Assembly (NCBI GenBank): GCA_026005135.1 | Contig: BPKM01000001.1 | Span: 682,001 to 746,000 of the forward strand | Reading direction: 5' to 3' | Length of the DNA: 64,000 nucleotides | Source of the DNA: Leptospiraceae bacterium | GTDB taxonomy: Bacteria; Spirochaetota; Leptospiria; Leptospirales; Leptonemataceae | Shown: in pieces, positions 9,970 through 18,003 of the stretch | How the letters are laid out: every line of letters begins with the position of its first letter | Position numbering within the stretch: position 1 is the first letter of the stretch | Program-made: the position numbers and the translations under genes | Notes under the pieces: model-generated | Database searches by the model: none | Told to the model about the DNA's origin: nothing | Seen by the model: only the letters and a program-made list of their open reading frames with translations

Positions 9970-10286
9970 CTGTGAATCTTTTTTTTAGAATTATTAGATT
10001 GAAAAGTAAAAATTTTATTATAAATTCTAAAATGGATCTCTTCTGGGACGGGATCATTTCCTCCTTCATTTAGAGGATGACAGCGTAAAATTCTTCTTAT
10101 GGAAAGATAAATGGCTACAGGAAAAGAAAATTGATTAAAACATTCTAATGCATATTGGGAACAGGTAGGATGAAATCTACAAGTAGGACCAAAAAAATAC
10201 GTTTTAATAGGAGATAAAATTTTTTGATAGAAATATATCAATAGAATAAAAAACAAATTTATAATTTTATTAAGAAAGTTTATCAT
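9963..10286 (-). CDS. yidD: YidD-family membrane protein insertion efficiency factor
   Basis: A 107-residue protein with an N-terminal hydrophobic helix, then the YidD signature: YFYQKILSPIK, CRFHPTCSQYA and RRILRCHPLNEGGNDPVP. The three conserved Cys residues and the HP-x-N-x-GG-x-DPVP tail are present. YidD assists YidC-dependent insertion of inner-membrane proteins. Downstream it overlaps the lipoprotein gene by 7 nt. Confidence 0.93.
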   Translation of the reverse strand: MINFLNKIINLFFILLIYFYQKILSPIKTYFFGPTCRFHPTCSQYALECFNQFSFPVAIYLSIRRILRCHPLNEGGNDPVPEEIHFRIYNKIFTFQSNNSKKKIHRW

Positions 10287-10323
10287 AATAAAAATAAAAA
10301 TGAATTTTATAAAAAAGCAATTC

Positions 10324-11484
10324 TTATTCTGTTAAAATTAAAATTTCTACTCTGCGATTTTTAGCACGATTTTCTGGTGTATCATTAGGAACAATAGGCT
10401 TAGAAGAACCATATCCTTTATAGGAGATTTGATCTTCATTTAAACCTTTTTCTAAAAGATAATCTGCTACTGCTCTTGCTCTTTTTTCAGATAATTCTAA
10501 ATTATATTCTTCTGTTCCAATATTATCTGTATGACCAGAAATCTGGATTTCTCTATCTGGATATTCTTTTAAGATTTCATAAATAGCATCTAAGGTTCTC
10601 TTAGATTCTTCTTTTAAGGTATAAGAATCAAAATCAAATAATATATTTTTTAAATTTAATTGGACACCTTTCTCAGTTTCTTTTATAGTAAAATTTTTAT
10701 CTGGAATTTCTTCAAATTTATTTACAAGATGTTTTTTATTTATTTTTTTTATTTTTTTATACCAGCTTTGTATATAAAACATTTCTCTAAAAATCTGATT
10801 ATTTTTTAAGATAAATTCATAAAATAAATGTTGCTCATCATATACAGGTATATGTAAATCAGTAGAAAAATAGATAAAACCTTTTGTTTTTCCTCTAATA
10901 AACTGGATTGGTCCATTACCAGGAGTAACTTTATGATTTAAAACATATTCATATTGTATTTTATGGGTTAATATTTTTTGATTTTTATAAAGACGTTCTT
11001 CTGTACCAAGATATTGATAGGTTACTTCAAATGGTACAATGATTTTTAGATTGATTTCTGGAAGGTGAATTACTTCTTTTCCTGGTTTTTTCCAGATAGG
11101 AGGAAGTTCAGATATATTTTCTGGAAACGTAGGAATACTTTGAAAATTAGGAAATTTATATTTATTATCTACAATATAAGTTCCATCTTTTAATATTGAG
11201 AATTCAGATAGATATTCTTCTTCTTTTTTAAAAGATTTTTCCTCTGGCAAAATTCTAGTATATATAGTAAAACTTCCTTTAAGGTCATATGCATTTTCTT
11301 TTATATTATCAATAGTAAGATAGATTCTATTTTTTTCTTCTCTTTGTTTTTTTGAATCTGTGATTTTTTGAAATTTATCAATAATAAAAATATCATCAGG
11401 TTCAAAATAAAATTCAAAAGGTTTTGGATTGGACCATAAAAAATGAACAGAAATAATATATAATATAAATAATAATCGATTCAT
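10324..11484 (-). CDS. OmpA-family peptidoglycan-binding protein
   Basis: A 386-residue exported protein. Residues 1-18 form a Sec signal peptide (LLFILYIISVHFLWSNP). The middle (about 20-265) is beta-rich and of unknown fold. The C-terminal ~110 residues are an OmpA C-like domain: ILFDFDSYTLKEES, ISGHTDNIGTEEYNLELSEK with the diaminopimelate-binding Asp and Arg pattern, RARAVADYLLEKG and ENRAKNRRVEI. It should anchor the outer membrane or a periplasmic structure to peptidoglycan. It lies 37 bp upstream of yidD in the same orientation. Confidence 0.9.
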   Translation of the reverse strand: MNRLLFILYIISVHFLWSNPKPFEFYFEPDDIFIIDKFQKITDSKKQREEKNRIYLTIDNIKENAYDLKGSFTIYTRILPEEKSFKKEEEYLSEFSILKDGTYIVDNKYKFPNFQSIPTFPENISELPPIWKKPGKEVIHLPEINLKIIVPFEVTYQYLGTEERLYKNQKILTHKIQYEYVLNHKVTPGNGPIQFIRGKTKGFIYFSTDLHIPVYDEQHLFYEFILKNNQIFREMFYIQSWYKKIKKINKKHLVNKFEEIPDKNFTIKETEKGVQLNLKNILFDFDSYTLKEESKRTLDAIYEILKEYPDREIQISGHTDNIGTEEYNLELSEKRARAVADYLLEKGLNEDQISYKGYGSSKPIVPNDTPENRAKNRRVEILILTE

Positions 11485-11572
11485 ACATTATTAAATCGTC
11501 TTTTAAAAAAAAATCTTTATAAGTTATTTAAATAGATTGAAAATTTAAGAATTAAATAAATTCTGTCTCATT

Positions 11573-11938
11573 ATGATTGTAATTGAAAATTTAGATCATA
11601 TTTGTCTGGGAACTGCTAATTTAAATAAAGCGATTGAATTTTATAAAGAGATATTAGATTGCGAGGTTATAGAACAAACAGATAAATTTGCTTTATTAGA
11701 ATTAGATAGAATTATTTTAAAATTAAATTATATTCCAGATTATAAATTTCCTATTAAAAATCCCGCTGCTTTTACTATTTCCTTTAATCTTGATGTAGAT
11801 GATTTTACCAATGCAGTTATTGAGTTAGAAGAAAAAAAGATACCAATCATACATGGACCCATACCTGTAGAAGGTGGAGAAACCTTATTAATTAAAGATC
11901 CAGATGGACATTGGATAGAATTAAAATATAAAGAATGA
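11573..11938 (+). CDS. VOC-superfamily (glyoxalase/dioxygenase fold) protein
   Basis: A 121-residue single VOC module. It opens with ENLDHICLGTANLNKAIEFY and ends with LLIKDPDGHWIELK, the two typical halves of the babbab metal-binding fold; His in LDHICL and Glu in WIELK are the usual metal ligands. It could be a lyase, isomerase or epimerase of small molecules. The substrate cannot be told from sequence. The next gene is convergent, one base away. Confidence 0.8.
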   Translation: MIVIENLDHICLGTANLNKAIEFYKEILDCEVIEQTDKFALLELDRIILKLNYIPDYKFPIKNPAAFTISFNLDVDDFTNAVIELEEKKIPIIHGPIPVEGGETLLIKDPDGHWIELKYKE

Positions 11939-11939
11939 T

Positions 11940-12161
11940 CTATGCCTGAAAATCAACAATATTCCCTTTTACTTTAAAAGACTCTTTTGCTTGTGTGGGC
12001 AATATGGCACTTGCTGCCATCTGTTGCTCACGAAATTCTTTGTTTTCAGCAATTCTACCTGGTATAGGCACTTCTTTTTTAACAGGTGGCTCCTGTTGAT
12101 TTAATGGCTTATAATAGGATACATTTTTTAATCCTAATTCTGGACCAAATCGTGTTTCCAT
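11940..12161 (-). CDS. hypothetical small protein
   Basis: A 73-residue acidic/polar protein without signal peptide or membrane segment, ending KGNIVDFQA. I do not recognise it. It has several Pro-rich stretches (QQEPPVKKEVPIPGR) and looks largely disordered. The frame runs from an ATG at 12161 and ends one base from the convergent VOC gene. The clean packing and balanced composition suggest a real gene. Confidence 0.5.
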   Translation of the reverse strand: METRFGPELGLKNVSYYKPLNQQEPPVKKEVPIPGRIAENKEFREQQMAASAILPTQAKESFKVKGNIVDFQA

Positions 12162-12533
12162 AAATCATAATATAATCTTTTTTAATAAAAAGTCAATAAA
12201 AATTAGAATCTATAAAGTATTTTATAAAAATTAAAACTATGAGCCAGATTAAAAAAGAATTAAATCTTTTTTGAATATATCATTATTATCAAAAATATTT
12301 ATTTAATTTAATTGAATAGTTCGCCATACTTTAGCTATCAACATTTTTATCCCATCAAGCAATATTTTTTAGGTATTGATTTACTTTGGGAATTATTTCT
12401 TAGATTATATTATAATAATACATTTTTTTGTAAAATTTAGACCATAGAAAATATTTAAATTTTTTTCGTATTTATAAAAGATATTATATGGTTTCAAATT
12501 TGACATCTAACTATCAAAAAAAAAATTAGTCTT
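12162..12533. other. intergenic region, no gene seen
   Basis: A 372-bp A/T-rich stretch between a minus-strand small gene and mgtE on the plus strand, so it must hold two divergent promoters. I see no open frame over about 15 codons with sensible composition, no strong hairpin, and no recognisable M-box magnesium riboswitch, although that would be the expected regulator for mgtE. A TTGACA-like string sits near 12502 but has no matching -10 at normal spacing. Confidence 0.5.
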
Positions 12534-13985
12534 ATGTCTGTAAATGAAGTAAAAGAAAATGGAAAACCAGAAGAAGAATCTATTATAAAAAAACTTTTAG
12601 AAATAAAATCAAGGGAAGATTATTTAACATTTTTAGAAAGTAAAGAATGGAAAGAACATTTACTTAGATTATTACAAGAAGAAAAAGAACAAGAAATAAA
12701 AGAAATCTTAGATGAATTATATGACTCCGATATTGCCTTTTTTATTGAACAAATTGATAAAGAAGATGCTATAAAATTACTACAATATTTAGAACCAGAA
12801 AGACAGGGTGCAGTTTTATTAGAATTAGATACACATGTTAGAAATGAACTTATTAAAGAACTTTCTCCAGAAAAAATCAAAATTATAGTAGATGAATTAG
12901 AATCGGATTTACAGGCAGATATTTTAAATGCTTTAACAGAAGATAAAAAAAGTAGAGTACTATCTTTATTAAACCCAGAAGATCGTTTTGATGTTACAGA
13001 ATTATTAAATTATCCAGAAGGTACAGCTGGTTCTATTATGTCTAAAGAAATTGTAGCTGTACCAGAAGATGCAACAGTAAATCAGGCAATTAATGTTTTA
13101 AGAAAAGTTTCTAAGGAAACTGATGATATTTATAATGTTTTTGTTATTGATGAATTTGGACGATATAAAGGGCATATAACCTTAAGAAAATTGATTTTAA
13201 GTAAACCAACGACAAAGGTTAAAAGAATAATGGAGACTGAATTACTTCCTATACCAGTAGATATGGATGTAGAAGAAGTAGCAAATTTTTTTACAAGATA
13301 TGATTTAATTACAGCTCCTGTTGTTGATGAAAAGGGTATTCTTGTGGGAAGAATTACAGCTGATGATATAATGGAAGTAATTCAAGAAGAATCAACAGAA
13401 GATATTTTACGATTAGGTGGTGTATCGGAAGAAGAGACCATAGAAACTCCTTTATGGAAAGCTGCCTGGACAAGAACCTATTGGTTAATAATTAATTTAG
13501 CTACAGCATTTTTAGCTGCAAGTGTTGTAAAATTGTTCGAGGATAATATACAAAAAGTGGTAACACTTGCTTCTTTTTTGCCCATCGTAGCTGGTATGGG
13601 AGGAAATGCTGCAACACAAACAATGAGCTTTATTATTCGAAATATTGCTTTAGGAGAAATAAAAGAAAAAGGAGAAAAACGTTTTTTAATTCGTTCTTTG
13701 TTATTAGGACTTTTAACTGGGATTTCTTTATCATTTATTTCAATGTTGATAATATATTTATTAACATCAAATATCTGGTTAACGATAATTATGGGAATTG
13801 CAATGTTTGGTAATTTAGTTATTGCAGCTATAACGGGAGCAATAGTACCAATTCTATTAGACAAATTAAATATTGATCCAGCAATTGCTTCCAGTATATT
13901 TGTAACAACATTTACAGATATGGGTGGATTTTTCTTAGTATTATCCTTTGCATCTTTATTTATGAATTATTTAATAGGAGTATAA
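12534..13985 (+). CDS. mgtE: magnesium transporter MgtE
   Basis: A 483-residue inner-membrane Mg2+ channel. The N-terminal helical MgtE-N domain (about 45-150) contains the ELDTHVRNELIKEL-type repeats and FDVTELLNYPEGTAGSIM. Two CBS domains follow (about 160-285; VDEKGILVGRITADDIMEV). The last ~180 residues hold five membrane helices with the family signature PIVAGMGGNAATQT and FTDMGGFF. The N-domain and CBS domains act as the Mg2+ sensor that gates the pore. It is followed 8 bp later by an aminotransferase gene. Confidence 0.97.
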   Translation: MSVNEVKENGKPEEESIIKKLLEIKSREDYLTFLESKEWKEHLLRLLQEEKEQEIKEILDELYDSDIAFFIEQIDKEDAIKLLQYLEPERQGAVLLELDTHVRNELIKELSPEKIKIIVDELESDLQADILNALTEDKKSRVLSLLNPEDRFDVTELLNYPEGTAGSIMSKEIVAVPEDATVNQAINVLRKVSKETDDIYNVFVIDEFGRYKGHITLRKLILSKPTTKVKRIMETELLPIPVDMDVEEVANFFTRYDLITAPVVDEKGILVGRITADDIMEVIQEESTEDILRLGGVSEEETIETPLWKAAWTRTYWLIINLATAFLAASVVKLFEDNIQKVVTLASFLPIVAGMGGNAATQTMSFIIRNIALGEIKEKGEKRFLIRSLLLGLLTGISLSFISMLIIYLLTSNIWLTIIMGIAMFGNLVIAAITGAIVPILLDKLNIDPAIASSIFVTTFTDMGGFFLVLSFASLFMNYLIGV

Positions 13986-13993
13986 ATAATTTT

Positions 13994-15217
13994 ATGCTTC
14001 CTCGTAAAACAATATTACCATTTGCAAAACCAGATATTTCAGAAAAAGAAATTGAATCTGTTAAAGAAGTTCTTTTGTCTGGATGGTTAACAACAGGAAG
14101 AAAAACAGAAGAATTCGAAGAAGCATTACAATCGTTTTGTAATGTAAAATACGCAATAGTTTTAAATTCTGCGACAGCTGGGCTTCATTTAGCATTACGG
14201 GCTTTCGATATAAAGAAAGGTGATTCTATTATTGTTCCAGCCTTTACATTTACTGCAACAGCAGAGGTTGTCTTCCGATGTAATGCAATACCTTTATTAG
14301 TAGATGTTGATAGAAATTCATATATGATATCAAAAGAAATAATAAAAAACTTTATAGAACAATATTGTGAATTTAAAAATAATCAATTAATACATTTACC
14401 AACGAAAACAATTATCAGGGGAATATTATGCGTTCATTATGGTGGCCGTGTTTGTGATATTGATTCCTTAAAAGAAATTGCAAAGCAATATAATCTTTTC
14501 TTAGGAGAAGATGCCGCACATGCTTTTGGTTCAATGTATAAGAATAAAAAAATTGGTGGATTAACAGATTTTTCTGTTTTTAGTTTTTATGCTACTAAAA
14601 ATATAACAACTGGAGAAGGTGGTGCTTTAACAACAAATCATAAAACTATTGCTAATAAAATTCGAAAAATGCGCTTACATGGTTTTGATATTGAAACCTA
14701 TAAAAGAAAAAAACATATTTATGATGTTGTAACAGAAGGTTATAAATATAATATTTCTGATATATTATCTGCCATTGGATTGGCTCAATTTAATAGACAT
14801 TATGAAATGTTAAATAAAAGAAAAAGAATTCATGAAATTTATCAAACTCAATTTAAAAAGTTGGATAAGATAAAATTAAATCCAGAAGAGGAAGGATCAT
14901 CTTATCATCTTTATACAATAGAAATTTCCAGAAGAGATGAATTTATAAAGTATTTAAACCAAAATGGAATACAGACAGGAATTCATTTTAAACCTTTATA
15001 TAGAATGACTTATTATAAAAATAAAAAATTGTATAACATCAATAATTATCCAAATTGTGAAGAAATTTATAAAAATATTTTATCATTACCTATTTATAGT
15101 GCCATGTCGGAAGAAGATATTCAGGATGTTGTAGATGCTGTAACTCTTGCATATGAAAATTTATATTTAAAGAAAAACCGAAAGAGATTTGTTCTTCCGT
15201 TCCTTTCGCATAAATAA
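13994..15217 (+). CDS. DegT/DnrJ/EryC1-family PLP aminotransferase
   Basis: A 407-residue sugar-aminotransferase-fold enzyme, normally acting on nucleotide-linked keto-sugars for surface polysaccharides. Motifs: SGWLTTGRKTEEFE, FTFTATAEV, GEDAAHAFGS, and FYATKNITTGEGG, where the Lys binds PLP. The C-terminus, from about LAYENLYLKK on, is longer than expected and overlaps the convergent barrel gene by 128 bp. The next gene upstream is mgtE, 8 bp away. The substrate is unknown; no other sugar-biosynthesis genes are adjacent. Confidence 0.9.
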   Translation: MLPRKTILPFAKPDISEKEIESVKEVLLSGWLTTGRKTEEFEEALQSFCNVKYAIVLNSATAGLHLALRAFDIKKGDSIIVPAFTFTATAEVVFRCNAIPLLVDVDRNSYMISKEIIKNFIEQYCEFKNNQLIHLPTKTIIRGILCVHYGGRVCDIDSLKEIAKQYNLFLGEDAAHAFGSMYKNKKIGGLTDFSVFSFYATKNITTGEGGALTTNHKTIANKIRKMRLHGFDIETYKRKKHIYDVVTEGYKYNISDILSAIGLAQFNRHYEMLNKRKRIHEIYQTQFKKLDKIKLNPEEEGSSYHLYTIEISRRDEFIKYLNQNGIQTGIHFKPLYRMTYYKNKKLYNINNYPNCEEIYKNILSLPIYSAMSEEDIQDVVDAVTLAYENLYLKKNRKRFVLPFLSHK

Positions 15218-16751
15218 TATGAAAATAAAAAGGTAAATAAAATGCGTATAATTTTAATGTGCTCCGTACACCTTTAGAATAAAAAATTTTTGTTTCTTCA
15301 TATATAGATTTTTCAAAACTTTTTCCTATTTGATAAAAAGGCGATAAAGAAATCCAATGTATGCCAAATTCTGGAAGAAACCATAAAATTCGTTTAGAAT
15401 AATAAAGTAAAGGAAAACGATATTCAAAAGTTCCAACAATATTTCCACTTCCGTAGCTTGAATCTTCTAATGCAATTCCCATCTGATATACAACTAAACG
15501 ATTTCTTTTAAATTGGAAATCTATACCTTTATTAAAATTAGTATAAATAGAAAAATAGGGTACATGATTTTTAATAAACCAGGGAATAAATATTTCTGTA
15601 AGAATGGATATATTTGTATAACTAAAGTGATTATTATATGGTTTTATGCTATTATAAAAAATAATTTTATTCCATTTATAAGGGAAATGTTCTATACGAA
15701 ATTCTATATTAAATCCATTTTCTGGACTAATAGAATAATAATATTGTTCTAAATAATATAAAGAAAATTGAATATATAAAGAATTTTGAGAAAAATTATC
15801 ATATTGATATACGGCACTACTATCACTTAATGTATTACGATTTTTTTTATGAGTAAATCCAATAAAGGTATTACTTTTAAGTAATCGAAAATAATAAGGA
15901 TAATTAAAGCTTATATTATAAGATTCAAAGCCATAACGAATATCACAGATTTGAGATCTAATATTCTGATTCAAAAGATTCCAGCAATGTTTATCAGAAT
16001 CGAAAGGATTGGTTTTTATAAATCCAATGTTTATATTAGGTAAAAATCGATTATAGGTATAGTGAAAAAAATATAAAGTATAGGTTTCAAGTAATCCTGT
16101 ACCAAAATTTAAATAATGTCTTCTCAATGGATCATAACCAGAAAAATGAAAAGATAAATCGCTATTAGAATTTGTTAATATACCATCAAGATAAAAATGA
16201 ATCTCTTTAATACTATAATTTTTAAAGAAAAAGTCAGATTGATTTACTTTAAGAAAATCTTTATTTTCAGTATTTTCTATTAATGTAGAATTTAAATCAA
16301 TATCAATATTTGAAAAATTAAAATCAATACTAACATTATGTTTTAAGAAATATTTTTCTGGTACTCTAAAAATTTCATAACCATTATAAGTTTCTCCTAT
16401 AAAATATAGAAATTGATTATAATAAACAGGGAATTTTGCATTTAAAAAAGAATTGGTCAATTGATAAATTTGTTTATCTTTTTTATCATATGAATATATT
16501 TCGTAATTATTATTTCTATTACTACTAAAATAAATATGATTTTGATCATAAAATAGAGTAGTAATAGGAAAATTAGCATAAAATAAAGATTTACAGGTAA
16601 AATCAATTAAGTTGCATTGAACTACTATATGTTTTAATGTATTATGAAATTTTAAAATAAAATATAGTTCATCATTAACGATAATAGGGTAGTCAATTGT
16701 ATTTAAAAAGGAAGTATTAAATATTACTTTTTTATTGTTTTTCTTGAACAT
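15090..16751 (-). CDS. beta-propeller/beta-barrel outer-membrane part of a split metallopeptidase gene
   Basis: A 553-residue frame with no signal peptide of its own. The first ~140 residues hold TolB/WD40-like propeller blades (IYFSSNRNNNYEIYSYDKK). The rest (about 210-545) is a long series of amphipathic beta strands rich in Tyr, Phe and Asn, ending FGFSLNINF, as in an outer-membrane barrel. It overlaps the upstream metallopeptidase frame by 20 nt; adding one A to an A-run near 16737 joins them smoothly (YYVQEK to NNKKVIF). It therefore probably forms the C-terminal half of one ~975-residue protein. The last ~20 codons overlap the convergent aminotransferase gene. Confidence 0.65.
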   Translation of the reverse strand: MFKKNNKKVIFNTSFLNTIDYPIIVNDELYFILKFHNTLKHIVVQCNLIDFTCKSLFYANFPITTLFYDQNHIYFSSNRNNNYEIYSYDKKDKQIYQLTNSFLNAKFPVYYNQFLYFIGETYNGYEIFRVPEKYFLKHNVSIDFNFSNIDIDLNSTLIENTENKDFLKVNQSDFFFKNYSIKEIHFYLDGILTNSNSDLSFHFSGYDPLRRHYLNFGTGLLETYTLYFFHYTYNRFLPNINIGFIKTNPFDSDKHCWNLLNQNIRSQICDIRYGFESYNISFNYPYYFRLLKSNTFIGFTHKKNRNTLSDSSAVYQYDNFSQNSLYIQFSLYYLEQYYYSISPENGFNIEFRIEHFPYKWNKIIFYNSIKPYNNHFSYTNISILTEIFIPWFIKNHVPYFSIYTNFNKGIDFQFKRNRLVVYQMGIALEDSSYGSGNIVGTFEYRFPLLYYSKRILWFLPEFGIHWISLSPFYQIGKSFEKSIYEETKIFYSKGVRSTLKLYAFYLPFYFHIIYAKGTEEQISFGFSLNINFHMQELQHLQHPEYLLPTWHYK

Positions 16752-18003
16752 AATAATCTAATTTTTCTTTTATGAGAGGAACCTGTATTAAAGAAATATA
16801 GGGATCATTCTTTTCTATATAAATTAAAGTATTTTTATATAATAAAGGATACCATTTTCGAGTTGTTTTATTTGTAGATTCTATGATTTCTTTTTTATTA
16901 TAAAATATATTATAATTAATAATATTATTTCCATTATAATAAATAGGTTCAGAAGTAAGAATATGTTCATGAAAAATATAATAATCATTAAGATTTATGG
17001 ATTTATAAAATAAACTATTGGAATTTAATATATAAATACCAGTACTTCTAAATGAACTTTTTTCAAAATAATAGAGTCTATCATTAAATAATTTTAAATA
17101 TTTTTTTTCTCCTCCATTAAATGTTAATTGTTCATAAGGTGTAATAGAAATTTCCATTTTATCTCGAAACCATTTTTTATAAAAATTATATTCATTTTGT
17201 TTAAAATCTTTATAATATTCATCGTATGATTTTAAATGGTTTTCTTTAAAACGTAGTCTTAAAAAAACAGGTAAATGTTTAGAATAAAAAATCAAAAGAA
17301 ATTGTTTTTTTGATCCTTCTTTGTCAATTATAGTTTGGATAAATCTTGCTCCATACAAATAATTAATGTCTTCCATTGGCCAATAATAAGAACCTCCAAA
17401 AATTTCTTCAATGGTAGGAAATTTATTATATAATAATTGATTACGTAATAAAGAATTTGTATTTGCATCATATAGTCTGCCAATCAATTCCTTATTGTTG
17501 GATTCTTCTACGACAGCAATACCTTCTATTAAACCGTTTGGTAAAGATAAATTAGGTGGAACACCAAATAAAATTCTAAATGTATTGTTTAAAAAACCTT
17601 TATAAGGTCTTAAAGTTATAATATGAACATATTCATGAATGATTAATTGTCTATACCAATCCTTATAATTAGCAAAAGAGCCAATTTGAGGTTGTGTTAA
17701 ATAAAAAACAATCGTATCCATTCCATAAACAGTTGTATAAGCATTGCTTATATCATGACAAAAAATTAATACTAAATGGGTTTTTTTATTCTCTATAAAA
17801 TAGATATTACTCAATTCGTAATGGATTTTTTCTGCTAATTGCAAAAAAAGATTAGCAAAATCTTTATAATTTTCTGGAAAATGAATTTTAAAATGTTTAG
17901 TTTCTATAGTTTTATAATTATAAAAGCTCTGGGTAATTGGCTGTGTATATAGAGAATAATTTAATAAAAAAGCCAGTATGATTATTTTGACTGGCTTAAA
18001 CAT
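16732..18003 (-). CDS. exported zinc metallopeptidase-like domain (HExxH type), N-terminal part of split gene
   Basis: About 423 residues with an N-terminal signal peptide (KIIILAFLLNYSLYTQP). The zinc-binding motif is HEYVH in QLIIHEYVHIITLRP near residue 125, followed by LPNGLIEGIAVVEES, the gluzincin-style downstream Glu. The C-terminal third carries propeller-like strands that continue in the next frame. The arrangement peptidase - propeller - surface barrel matches a large outer-membrane protein type recalled from Leptospira and other spirochaetes. ATG at 18003 overlaps the metG stop as TGATG; the TTG at 18006 is less likely. It is probably one gene with the 15090-16751 frame. The protease activity is inferred from the motif alone. 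Confidence 0.7.
   Translation of the reverse strand: MFKPVKIIILAFLLNYSLYTQPITQSFYNYKTIETKHFKIHFPENYKDFANLFLQLAEKIHYELSNIYFIENKKTHLVLIFCHDISNAYTTVYGMDTIVFYLTQPQIGSFANYKDWYRQLIIHEYVHIITLRPYKGFLNNTFRILFGVPPNLSLPNGLIEGIAVVEESNNKELIGRLYDANTNSLLRNQLLYNKFPTIEEIFGGSYYWPMEDINYLYGARFIQTIIDKEGSKKQFLLIFYSKHLPVFLRLRFKENHLKSYDEYYKDFKQNEYNFYKKWFRDKMEISITPYEQLTFNGGEKKYLKLFNDRLYYFEKSSFRSTGIYILNSNSLFYKSINLNDYYIFHEHILTSEPIYYNGNNIINYNIFYNKKEIIESTNKTTRKWYPLLYKNTLIYIEKNDPYISLIQVPLIKEKLDYYVQEKQ

Noticed and set aside
9815-10069. 84-residue minus-strand frame within yidD and the lipoprotein gene
   Set aside because: It lies in another frame of two well-supported overlapping genes and has no recognisable features.
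12162-12533. Mg2+ riboswitch before mgtE
   Set aside because: No M-box or ykkC-like conserved blocks and no stable helices were recognised.
13478-13864. 128-residue minus-strand frame opposite mgtE
   Set aside because: It is the antisense shadow of the mgtE membrane domain.
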